DNA from: Gemmatimonadota bacterium | GTDB lineage: Bacteria > ARS69 | Reading direction: 5' to 3' | Assembly: GCA_030747075.1 (NCBI GenBank) | Contig: JASLLL010000002.1 | Coordinates: forward strand, 1-64,000 | DNA length: 64,000 bases | Made by a program: the position numbers and the translations under genes | The notes under the pieces: model-generated | Database searches by the model: none | Told to the model about the DNA's origin: nothing | Seen by the model: only the letters and a program-made list of their open reading frames with translations | In this document: in pieces, positions 40,288-48,498 of the stretch | Position numbering within the stretch: position 1 is the stretch's first letter | How the letters are laid out: the number at the start of each line of letters is the position of its first letter

Positions 40288-41753
40288 TTCACCTTCACTC
40301 CCTGAAACTCGGGTTCGTACCAGCAGACGCCCCCGGAGCACTTCCAGCCCCCGCGCTCCGAGCCCGCCGTCAGGACCACATCGTTTCCACTGTCCAGCAT
40401 GATCTCCGCCTGCAGAAAGAGCCAGTCGGACCGCTCCTGCTCCTCATCCGTTGTGTCTTCGTGAGACAGCGTCATGGTGAGCCAGGGCGATCTGGCATAG
40501 GTCAGGTTCAGAATGCGGTCACGCCACTCCCGCGGATACTGGAAGTCCGCAGTCGTGGCATCGGACTCCACCGCCTCCGACCACTCCAGGGCCACCGCGA
40601 GGCTCTGCACCTCTCCGAACTCCGCGACGACTTCCCCGTATCCCGAGAGAATCTCCGTGAAGCGCGGGCCGAAGTCGAACTCCGTCTCCCCCGCGGCCAC
40701 CGTGGCAAACACGCGCTCCTGCCAGTCGGTCTTCCCCTCTGCGTAGCCTTCCCGGTACTCGCGGTCGCCGTCATGGCTTCGGGTGACTCCATAAGCCCCG
40801 AGGAGGGTGGTGAAGAGCCCGGGGGAGTAAGTGCCTTCGGTGAGCCAGCCCTGCACATCATCGTTCCCGATGTCTGTCTGGATCACGCCGATCACACGAT
40901 TCGCCAGCGTCCACTGATGCTGAAAGAGCACGCTGGGCGGATCGTGGTACTCGAACTCGAAGCGTTCGTAGTCCCGAGCCTCCGCTTCCAGCGAGAACTC
41001 GCCCATCACGCCGGAGACGGAAGCATACGATCCGTGCCCGGCATCGGCACCATTGGGAAAGGTGCGCACGACATGCTCCGCAAACAGAGTTCCCGTGGCT
41101 CCCGAGAGTTCCGCCGTGGCGCCGAAGAGCTGCTCCCGATCACGAACATCGGTGTTCTGACCGCTCCCCCAGGCTTCCACCATCCCGCCCCCCAGTTGCA
41201 GGGGTCCCAGGCTCTCGGCGTCGAAACGCAACGCCCGGAAGCGGTTGCCCTCGTGCTGGCCCGCAAGAACCCGCGCACTTCCCGACGCATGGTCCCAGCG
41301 AATGGAAGCTCCCTGCAGGCGGCTGTCGAAGTTCAGTTCCTCGTCTTCGAAGACCGCCAACAGCATCCCGCGGCCAAGCACTTCGGAGAAGTGACCCGCC
41401 GTCACGCGAAACGCCCCCTGCTCCATGGTGAGAGCACCCATCGGAACGCCGGAACGCTCCACGCGCGTGTCGCCGGCATCCAACCCGGGGAGCGAGAAGG
41501 GGTCGTAGAAGGAGGCATCGGAGACCTGAACCGCTTCGTACCGAATCCAGCCGGTGAGTGCCCCGAGGTAACCCTGCACATCGAGCCGATTACGGAAGGC
41601 CTCTTCCCGGCGTGCATCCAGCGAGTACCGACGGTACTCCACCTTGTTGACGACGCTCATCGAGAGCGCACCGTCGCCATCCCATGCGGAAGATGGCGAG
41701 AGCGGCGCCGCGAGGGCGATCCACCAGAGGGCAAGCACTCCGCGCAGGGTCAC
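40269..41753 (-). CDS. Outer-membrane beta-barrel protein (DUF6029-like)
   Basis: The 494-residue protein begins with a signal peptide (LWWIALAAPLSPSSA). It consists of alternating beta strands rich in aromatic and charged residues, and it ends in VKVKWVSRF with a terminal Phe, typical of outer-membrane barrels. Parts such as SVVNKVEYRRYSLD and GRGMLLAVFEDEELNFDSRLQG resemble the DUF6029 family, which is often found with TlpA and Omp28 genes. It starts with GTG overlapping the TlpA stop (GTGA). It may be the outer-membrane partner of the thiol proteins made by its neighbours; transport or anchoring is a guess. Confidence 0.7.
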   Translation of the reverse strand: MTLRGVLALWWIALAAPLSPSSAWDGDGALSMSVVNKVEYRRYSLDARREEAFRNRLDVQGYLGALTGWIRYEAVQVSDASFYDPFSLPGLDAGDTRVERSGVPMGALTMEQGAFRVTAGHFSEVLGRGMLLAVFEDEELNFDSRLQGASIRWDHASGSARVLAGQHEGNRFRALRFDAESLGPLQLGGGMVEAWGSGQNTDVRDREQLFGATAELSGATGTLFAEHVVRTFPNGADAGHGSYASVSGVMGEFSLEAEARDYERFEFEYHDPPSVLFQHQWTLANRVIGVIQTDIGNDDVQGWLTEGTYSPGLFTTLLGAYGVTRSHDGDREYREGYAEGKTDWQERVFATVAAGETEFDFGPRFTEILSGYGEVVAEFGEVQSLAVALEWSEAVESDATTADFQYPREWRDRILNLTYARSPWLTMTLSHEDTTDEEQERSDWLFLQAEIMLDSGNDVVLTAGSERGGWKCSGGVCWYEPEFQGVKVKWVSRF

Positions 41754-42310
41754 TCGGCCACCTCGGCATCGGGGGCCTCCGCCTCAGGCTCCGCCTCCGG
41801 AGGCAGAAGCTCGAGGATCATCTTCTCCAGCTTCTTTTCGAATCCCGGCTGATAACCGGTGTGGCGATAGCGAATGCTGCCGTCCGCATCGATGATCACC
41901 ATGTACGGCACGCTCCCCTTCCCTTGAAGCTTGCGGAAGACATGCTGTGTCGGATCCATGATCACCGGAAAGGTGTACTTTCGCCCGCGCACATAAGGCT
42001 TCACCTTGCCGGAACTCTTGGGTTGATCGATGGAGACCGTCACCATTTGAAGCCCACGCTCCTCGTACTTCGCATGGAGCTTCTGGAGCCACGGGAGTTC
42101 CTTCTTGCACGGCTTGCACCAGGTGGCCCAGAAGTCGACCACGATCGGCCCCTTTCCGAGATACCCCTCCAGCGACACCTTCTCCCCGTTCATGTCCCGG
42201 GCCTTGAAGGCAGGAGCCTTGCCCAGCACGGGAAGCTCCGCTTCGGCAGCCGGCGCGAAGAAAAGGAACATCGCGAAGAAGAGCGGAATCCGGCGGAAGA
42301 GCAGGGCCAT
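41750..42310 (-). CDS. TlpA/ResA-like exported thioredoxin
   Basis: The 186-residue protein has an N-terminal signal sequence or anchor (LFRRIPLFFAMFLFFAPAAEA) and a thioredoxin fold with VVDFWATWCKPCKKE near residue 65. The cis-Pro region GSVPYMVIIDADG and a glutamate-rich tail follow. It would reduce disulfides in the periplasm, probably re-reduced by DsbD (13648-15888). It opens an operon with the barrel and the Omp28-like lipoprotein. Identification as TlpA family is firm; the client is unknown, but the neighbouring CxxC and UxxC proteins are obvious candidates. Confidence 0.9.
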   Translation of the reverse strand: MALLFRRIPLFFAMFLFFAPAAEAELPVLGKAPAFKARDMNGEKVSLEGYLGKGPIVVDFWATWCKPCKKELPWLQKLHAKYEERGLQMVTVSIDQPKSSGKVKPYVRGRKYTFPVIMDPTQHVFRKLQGKGSVPYMVIIDADGSIRYRHTGYQPGFEKKLEKMILELLPPEAEPEAEAPDAEVAE

Positions 42311-42373
42311 GGGGACTTACCTCGGTCAGGATGCGGGTGGAAGAGCGCCCGGCGAAACTCCACCGGGTCGGCC

Positions 42374-42402
42374 ATCATAACCTCGGAGGCGCGACTCATC
42401 CA
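42374..42402 (-). promoter_or_regulatory. Possible promoter for the TlpA/barrel/Omp28 operon
   Basis: On the minus strand TGGATG (42397-42402), a 17-base spacer and TATGAT (42374-42379) lie 64 bases upstream of the TlpA-like start. The -10 is strong and the -35 weak. Confidence 0.35.
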
Positions 42403-42456
42403 GCGATTCTATCCGCAGAGAGAGGGCACCACCCGGCGGCAGGCCCGGGGGGCGAG

Positions 42457-43578
42457 CTATGTCAGGATTCGCCGAACAGCCTCGTGGACCGCGTCCACCG
42501 GGATAAGATCCTGACAGCCTGGCGAGAGGTCGCAGGTGTGCCGATAGCAGGGGTGGCAATCCATCGGGGTGATGATCTTCTCTCCCCGTCCGTAGAGTTC
42601 GATTTCCTGCGGGCAGGTGGACCCGAACAGGGCGACGACCGGAACCCGCCCCGCGATCGCAAGGTGCATTCCCAGCGTGTCTCCGGTGACCACCAGGTCG
42701 AAATGGCTGATCAGCCCCGCAAACTCCGGCAGCGAATGCTCGAAGCCAGTATCGACGGCGGCACCCTCCGACAACCGCGCGATCCGCTCATTCCGCTCGG
42801 CCTCCGCACGCCCGCCGAGCAACGCCACCCGGCATCCTTCGGCTGCGAGCCGCCCGGCGAGCGTTGCGTATGCATCCCCGGTCCAGGCCTTGTTCGCGAA
42901 GATCCCGCCCGCGCCGGTGTTGAACCCGACGAGTGGACCGCTCCCCACGGCGATCCCGGCGCTCTCCAGTATTCTCCGGCCGGTCGCGGAGTCGTCTGCC
43001 GGCGCGGGGACATCGTACTCTTCCCCGTCCCAGGGGATTCCGCACACTTCACCGATGAGATCTTGGTAGACGCGTTGATTCTCCTGAAACTTGAGCCGGT
43101 CGGAGAGTCCCAGTTCCCACGCATACTCCGCGGACGGGTGCAGCGGAATCACGACCCCGTTCCGGTCCCGCCCGAAACCGCGCTTCTCCGTGGCCGTCAC
43201 CGTCATCGCGCGTGCCGTGGGCCAGGGATCCTTGTCGAGCGAGAGCAGAAGGTCGAAGTCCTCCACGGCGAGAATGGCATCCGCCTCGGCTCCGGGCGTC
43301 AGCACCCGGTCGATCCGCGGATGGCCGTTCAGGAGCGGACGGGCTGCCTCCCCGACGACCCAGGTCACATGGACGGGCGACGCGCTCCCCCCCGCCAGCG
43401 GGCGAAGGATGGGGGTGGTCCGCAGCACATCCCCGATGGCGCCGATCTTCAGCACGAGCACCCGCCGGCCCCACGGTTCGTGGAGGTCGCAGCCTTCGCA
43501 CTCCCGCCGGTGGGCGCACGGACGGTCGCCGGGGAAAAAGCGGCAATCGGTGCGCCAGCGTCTCTTTGCTCCCTTCAT
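42457..43578 (-). CDS. GT9 (heptosyltransferase-like) glycosyltransferase with Cys-rich ends
   Basis: The 373-residue protein has the GT9 layout of LPS heptosyltransferases: VLVLKIGAIGDVLRTTPILR at the start of the first Rossmann domain, VGFNTGAGGIFANKAW, and VVTGDTLGMHLAIAGRVPVVALFGST. The N-terminus has four Cys (C12, C21, C27, C30) and the C-terminus has CHPCYRHTC plus another Cys, so metal binding or disulfides are plausible. The ATG at 43576-43578 follows GGGAGGAG. It would add a sugar to LPS core or another envelope glycan on the cytoplasmic side. No other LPS core gene is adjacent. Confidence 0.85.
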   Translation of the reverse strand: MKGAKRRWRTDCRFFPGDRPCAHRRECEGCDLHEPWGRRVLVLKIGAIGDVLRTTPILRPLAGGSASPVHVTWVVGEAARPLLNGHPRIDRVLTPGAEADAILAVEDFDLLLSLDKDPWPTARAMTVTATEKRGFGRDRNGVVIPLHPSAEYAWELGLSDRLKFQENQRVYQDLIGEVCGIPWDGEEYDVPAPADDSATGRRILESAGIAVGSGPLVGFNTGAGGIFANKAWTGDAYATLAGRLAAEGCRVALLGGRAEAERNERIARLSEGAAVDTGFEHSLPEFAGLISHFDLVVTGDTLGMHLAIAGRVPVVALFGSTCPQEIELYGRGEKIITPMDCHPCYRHTCDLSPGCQDLIPVDAVHEAVRRILT

Positions 43579-43738
43579 CGACTCCTCCCGCCTGCGTCCT
43601 ACCATAACGACGCTTCGGTCGGTCCTCTTGATTTCGGCCTGCCACGGGGCTACGATGAATCGGTGAATCCGTGACGGGTCTACGCCCCCCGTGGAACCGC
43701 CCCTGAGAACAGGCACAACAGTCCGGGTCAGACACCAA

Positions 43739-45211
43739 ATGCGCAAGGAATCCCTTACCTACAGGGACCTGTTGAGAAAGCTGCTCGCGGGAAGACTCCT
43801 CCGGATGGAAGAGCGGCAGGAAGCCGAGGGAATCCTCGCACTGCCGGATCCGGTCGAAACCGCCCTGCGCCTTCGCGGACTGTTGGAGACCCTGGCATCC
43901 CGAGATGCGCTCGTCCGGCTGAACCCGCCTGCCGGGCGGGAGTCGCACAATCGGCGCTATCTGGATCCGGCGACCAACGACCGCTGGACCATTCGCCTTC
44001 CCGGGCCGCGTGCGGTGGATCCGGAAGGCTCGCCGACGGCGGAAGATCGACCGGAACCCGCCGCACCCGTCGCCCCGGCCGCACAGTCGGCTCCGTCGCC
44101 CAGAATCGTGAAGGCTGTGGAGACATTCCCACTGGAGCCGGGACTCACCCGCAAGTTCTACGATCCGGCCACCGGGGAACCGCTCCGAACGCTCTTCTCC
44201 GGGTTTGCCCCATGCCGTTCGCCGGAGGAGTTTGCCGCGTCCCTTGCGCCAATCCGGGATCTCGTCCTCCGCCATTCCAGTGCCACGCAGCTTCACTTCT
44301 TCCTGCTGGAGGAAGTGGTCGGTGCAGACGACGGCTCGCAGGATGAGGCCACCTCGCTCATCCCGGTGACCTTTCCCGAATGCGTGGTTCCGGCAGCGCA
44401 CGAACTGGGCAAGGCGGTGCGCCGGAGCGTCCTGCAAGATCAGCTGGGCGTGCATGTCCCGGACCTGACCGCGCGGGAGGCCCGGGCCCCGGCTGGAGAA
44501 CAGGGTGCGCTGGTCTGTCTCCCGATGACATCCGGAGACCGGGTGGTCGGCAGCATGGAAGTGCTGCGCGATGCCCCCGGCCCCTTCGAGACGGAGGAGC
44601 TGGCGTTCTTTTCGCTGGCCGCGGCCGTGACCGGAGGGCTGGTGGTGCGAGCCGAATCGCTGGAGAAGCTCATCTTCCTCGACAAGCTGACGGGGCTGTA
44701 CAACCGCGCCTACTTCGACGACCAGATCCTGCGCGAAATCGAACGCGCCAACCGCACGGGAACTTCGGTCGCGCTTCTGATGGCCGACTTGGACCACTTC
44801 AAGCGAATCAACGACTCCCACGGGCATCAGGTCGGGGACCGTGCGCTGGCATTCCTCGCGTCGATCATTCGCGCCAACATCCGGCAGATCGATGTGGCGG
44901 CCCGGTACGGCGGTGAGGAGTTCGCCATCCTCCTGCCCACCATCACCCGCGCCCGAGCGGTTCTGACGGCGGAGCGGCTTCGTCGTGTCGTGGCGGAGGC
45001 GTCCTTCTCCGAGATCGCGCCGGAGCTGGACGAGACGCGGGTTTCGGTTTCGCTGGGGCTGGCGCTGTATCCGGACGACGCCGGAAGCGCGGTCCAGCTG
45101 ATCGAACGCGCCGACCGCGTGGCGCTCTACGCCGCGAAGAACCGCGGGCGGAATCGCGTGGTGTCGTGGGCCTCCATCCAGGAGCAGGCCGAAGATCCCA
45201 TTACGGGGTAG
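43739..45211 (+). CDS. GAF-GGDEF diguanylate cyclase
   Basis: The enzyme makes cyclic di-GMP from two GTP. The 490-residue protein has a disordered, Pro/Ala-rich N-terminal third, a GAF-like domain (about residues 150-300) and a C-terminal GGDEF domain. That domain has DLDHFKRINDSHGHQVGD, the active motif GGEEF near residue 390 and an RxxD inhibitory site five residues before it (RQID), so it should be active and product-inhibited. No membrane helix is evident. The ATG at 43739 has no strong ribosome binding site; a GTG at 43691 is an alternative start. Its 3' end overlaps the opposing gene by 11 bases. Confidence 0.9.
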   Translation: MRKESLTYRDLLRKLLAGRLLRMEERQEAEGILALPDPVETALRLRGLLETLASRDALVRLNPPAGRESHNRRYLDPATNDRWTIRLPGPRAVDPEGSPTAEDRPEPAAPVAPAAQSAPSPRIVKAVETFPLEPGLTRKFYDPATGEPLRTLFSGFAPCRSPEEFAASLAPIRDLVLRHSSATQLHFFLLEEVVGADDGSQDEATSLIPVTFPECVVPAAHELGKAVRRSVLQDQLGVHVPDLTAREARAPAGEQGALVCLPMTSGDRVVGSMEVLRDAPGPFETEELAFFSLAAAVTGGLVVRAESLEKLIFLDKLTGLYNRAYFDDQILREIERANRTGTSVALLMADLDHFKRINDSHGHQVGDRALAFLASIIRANIRQIDVAARYGGEEFAILLPTITRARAVLTAERLRRVVAEASFSEIAPELDETRVSVSLGLALYPDDAGSAVQLIERADRVALYAAKNRGRNRVVSWASIQEQAEDPITG

Positions 45212-47528
45212 TCCACTCCCGAAGCCCCGGCTTGTCGGCCAGGCCCGGCCGCTCGGCGAACGCCGCGCGCAGGTGGCCGCGCCCCTCCTTCTCACGACCC
45301 GTCCGGGCCAGCGCAATCCCCAGATGCGCGCGCACTTCGGCGTCCTGCGTGGCGCGCCAGGCCTTCTTCAGCGCATCCACGGCGACTCCGGGCTCCCCCG
45401 CCTGTATCGCGGCCCAGCCGAATGTGTCGAGCACGGCGGGATCTTCCGGCGAAAGCCCCCGCGCACGACGAGCCATGGCGAACCCCCGCGCGGGGTCGAT
45501 CCCCCGATCCGCGAGAATCCAGGCGAGGTTGTTCAGCACTTCGACATCCTGCCCGAGACCGCGCCCCTCCACGCCCTCCGTCAGAAGACGGGCCGCCTCC
45601 TCCGCGCGTCCCGTATGCGAAAGGAGCAGCGCCTTCCCGTTGATCGCCCCGGGCAGCGCCGCATCCAGCGCGAGCGCGCCGTCGTATGCGGCGAGCGCTT
45701 CCTCCACCCGACCGTCTTCTTCCAGTGCGCGTGCATGCTCTGTGCGAAGAACGGCGTCGGCCTCATTCAGACGGCACGCTCGCGCCAGCGACCGAACAGC
45801 CTCGTCGTGCCGGCCCGCTTCCGACAGAAGCGACCCCAGGAGCGCCCACGCATCCGCATCCGTGGAATCCCGCGCCGCCATGTCGCGGTAGATCCTCTCG
45901 GCTCCGCTCAGATCTCCGGCCTGCCGCGCCACGAACGCCATGTTCCGCCTGGTCCGGGCATCCTCCGGATCCCGCTGGAGAACTTCCTCACACAGACGGC
46001 GTGCCTCTTCCCAGTTCTCCCGGGTTCGCTCCAGAAGCGCCGCTTTCCGCAGGATGGTGAGATTCTCCGGATCCGCCACGCGCAGTTCCGCAAGCAGAGC
46101 CCCCGCTTCGTCGAAGCGACCGTTCATCATGAGCGTGGGAATCTCCTGAAGCCCGTTGAAGACACCCACCATGTCCCGCGGGTCTTCCCCGCCCGCATTC
46201 CACGGATCCGAGTCGCCGTCCGCCGCATAACTCCCGCCGCCGCCGACATATCCCAATCCTTCGAGGCGGCGGCGGGCCTCGTCGTCGATGGCGGGCGCCG
46301 TCCCCCCGAGCGCAGGTCCGCGGGAATGATGCCGCTCCAGTTCGGCGCGCATCTCCCGCACCCGTTCCGGATGATCGTCCGCGAGGTTCACGGTCTCCCC
46401 GGGATCGGAAGCCAGATCGAACAGCTCCGGGCGCGGAGCATCGATCAGCTTCCAGCGACCGCGCCGCACGGACCGCAGCGCCGCCCAGTCGAAGTGGAGA
46501 AGCGGATAGAGCGATTCTCCGAACACGCTCTCAGGACCGGACGCCTCTCCCCGCGCCAGAGGAAGTGCGCTTTGCCCGTCCATTCCGGGGGGAGCCTCGA
46601 CCGCAACCGCATCCAGCACGGTCGGCAGAACCTGCACCAGGGAGACCGGATCCTCCACGCGCACTCCGGCGGGAACACCCGGACCCTCCATCACCCAGGG
46701 GACATGGAGCGTGGACTCATACACGAAGAGCCCGTGTGTCGTCTCTTCGTGCTCGCCCAGCGACTCCCCATGGTCCGCAGTGACGCACACCACCGTCTGG
46801 TCCCGAACCGGCTGGAGAACCTCCAGCACGCGCCCGATCTGCTCGTCTACAAACGCCACCTCGCCCTCGTAGGAACCGCCCCCGTAGACGGATGCCTGCC
46901 GGGGCGGCGGCTGGTACACAGCGTGAGGATCGAAGAAGTGCAGCCACAGCAGGAAGGGTGCCGGGCCGCGCACCGCTTCTTCCAGCCAGGGGATGGCGGC
47001 GTCCACGACATCGTCCGCATTGCGCTCGTCATAGAACAACCGCTCCGCGATCTCCCGCGAGCCTCCGGTGGCAGCTCCGGCGGCGTTGCCGGTGAAGTCG
47101 TCATCGAATCGGGCGAAACCCTGCGAAGTCCCGAACTCCCCCGCCACAGGATAGGCCGCCACGAATGCCGCGGTATTCCACCCCGCATCGCGCAGCACCT
47201 CCGGGAGCGTGACGGCATCCTCCGGGATGCGCCCGGCCCCGTTGTCACGAACGGTGTGCCGGAGCGGGTAGAGCCCGGTCAGTATGGAACCGTGCGACGG
47301 GAGCGTCAGCGGAGCGGTGGCGGTGGCCTGAAGGAAGACCGTTCCCGACTCCCCGATGGAATCGATGGCAGGCGTCCGAACGCGCCCGCCGTGACACCCG
47401 ATCCGATCCGCTCGGCAGGTATCGATCGTAATGAGCACCACGCCCCGGGGACCATCCGGGCCGGAACACGCGGGAACCAGAAGGAGGCCCGCCGCGAGAA
47501 CCGCGGCCGCAAGAGCCGGACCGCGCAA
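45201..47528 (-). CDS. Sulfatase-fold (alkaline phosphatase superfamily) lipoprotein with TPRs, Thr-type
   Basis: The 775-residue lipoprotein (lipobox LVPAC, C21) has a sulfatase-like catalytic domain (about residues 28-420) and C-terminal TPRs (about 480-770). Metal-site residues are visible in LITIDT (D36), FFDPHA, TADHGESLGEHE and the following HGLFVYES. The formylglycine position of sulfatases (CxPxR) reads T75-L-P-S-H, so it cannot be a standard FGly sulfatase. Thr is the nucleophile in LtaS-type phosphotransferases, which makes a phosphoglycerol- or phosphoethanolamine-type transferase or hydrolase more likely. It is the last of a three-gene minus operon and a paralog of the plus-strand trio at 51.8-57.1 kb. 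Confidence 0.8.
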   Translation of the reverse strand: MRGPALAAAVLAAGLLLVPACSGPDGPRGVVLITIDTCRADRIGCHGGRVRTPAIDSIGESGTVFLQATATAPLTLPSHGSILTGLYPLRHTVRDNGAGRIPEDAVTLPEVLRDAGWNTAAFVAAYPVAGEFGTSQGFARFDDDFTGNAAGAATGGSREIAERLFYDERNADDVVDAAIPWLEEAVRGPAPFLLWLHFFDPHAVYQPPPRQASVYGGGSYEGEVAFVDEQIGRVLEVLQPVRDQTVVCVTADHGESLGEHEETTHGLFVYESTLHVPWVMEGPGVPAGVRVEDPVSLVQVLPTVLDAVAVEAPPGMDGQSALPLARGEASGPESVFGESLYPLLHFDWAALRSVRRGRWKLIDAPRPELFDLASDPGETVNLADDHPERVREMRAELERHHSRGPALGGTAPAIDDEARRRLEGLGYVGGGGSYAADGDSDPWNAGGEDPRDMVGVFNGLQEIPTLMMNGRFDEAGALLAELRVADPENLTILRKAALLERTRENWEEARRLCEEVLQRDPEDARTRRNMAFVARQAGDLSGAERIYRDMAARDSTDADAWALLGSLLSEAGRHDEAVRSLARACRLNEADAVLRTEHARALEEDGRVEEALAAYDGALALDAALPGAINGKALLLSHTGRAEEAARLLTEGVEGRGLGQDVEVLNNLAWILADRGIDPARGFAMARRARGLSPEDPAVLDTFGWAAIQAGEPGVAVDALKKAWRATQDAEVRAHLGIALARTGREKEGRGHLRAAFAERPGLADKPGLREWTTP

Positions 47529-47530
47529 GA

Positions 47531-48463
47531 TCAGCCCGCCTTCCGACGCCGACGCGCGGAGAGCACCGCCCCCAGTGCCAGACCGGCAAGGGCCACGCCG
47601 ACGATCACAAGGCCTTTCCCCCCGCCGGACGCTGCGTCCCCGGAAGTGTCCGGCACCACCCAGTTCCGGTAGTCCACCTTGCCGCGTCCACGGTGGGAAG
47701 CCGCGCGGTCATTGCCGTCGATGATGTCGGTGATGTCCGCCGGATACCCTTTTCGCTCCATCTCCAGCGCCGTGTCCCATCCCCAGTCATTCCAGGTGGC
47801 ATCGATGTCATTGCGCGAAGAGTTCATCAGCGAAATGTTGTTCCCGTGAATGTGATTCCCGTTCTCCGAACTCCCCCCGATTACGGGGTGGCTCTTTCGT
47901 CCGGAGACATCGATCGCACGCAGATTGCAGTTTCGGATGGTGTTGCGATAGACCTCCGGGGACGACGCGAAGATCAGAATGCCGAAGGTCGTGATCTCAT
48001 CGAGCAGGTTGTCGGTGATCAGCGCCTTGGAGTGACGCAGGTGGATTCCCCAGCCGAAGCCGCGGAAGACATTTCCGCGAATCGTCGGACTTCCGCCTTC
48101 GACATGGATTGCGGTGCCCATGGTCCCCGCGTGATCCAGCGTGAATCCTTCGATCACCGTGGAGCGATCCGCGTCCTCCTGAACTTCCAGCAGCCGCTCG
48201 TCCTTCGGGGACTCTCCCAACCCCGGACTCAGAAGCACCGTGGAGTCCGGCCCGGCCTCCGACTTCAACACGACCCCGCCCTTCATCATGATGAGTTCCG
48301 TGTATTCCCCGGGGGCCACCAGCACCGTGTCTCCGACGGCAGCCGCAACCACGCCTTCCTGGATCGAACCGTGATCAGCCGGGACGCGAAGAACCGCGGC
48401 ATGGACCGGCCCGGCCCAGACTGAGATCAGCGCCCCCAATAGAGCCAAACGAGTCACACGCAT
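47531..48463 (-). CDS. Exported right-handed beta-helix (NosD/pectate-lyase-like) protein
   Basis: The 310-residue protein has a signal peptide (LALLGALISVWAGPVHA). A parallel beta-helix follows, made of repeated strands such as GFTLDHAG, GNVFRGFGWGIHLRHS, NLLDEITTFGILIFAS and NTIRNCNLRAIDVSG. The C-terminus has a hydrophobic helix followed by SARRRRKAG, which looks like an anchor with a positive stop-transfer. The start ATG at 48461-48463 has AGGAGAGG upstream. It sits between a GT-C/TPR protein and the sulfatase-fold/TPR protein. A carbohydrate-binding or processing role at the cell surface is likely, but no catalytic residues can be named. Confidence 0.75.
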   Translation of the reverse strand: MRVTRLALLGALISVWAGPVHAAVLRVPADHGSIQEGVVAAAVGDTVLVAPGEYTELIMMKGGVVLKSEAGPDSTVLLSPGLGESPKDERLLEVQEDADRSTVIEGFTLDHAGTMGTAIHVEGGSPTIRGNVFRGFGWGIHLRHSKALITDNLLDEITTFGILIFASSPEVYRNTIRNCNLRAIDVSGRKSHPVIGGSSENGNHIHGNNISLMNSSRNDIDATWNDWGWDTALEMERKGYPADITDIIDGNDRAASHRGRGKVDYRNWVVPDTSGDAASGGGKGLVIVGVALAGLALGAVLSARRRRKAG

Positions 48464-48498
48464 CCCTGCTCCTCTCCTGTTCGGGCGAAGTCCGCCCG

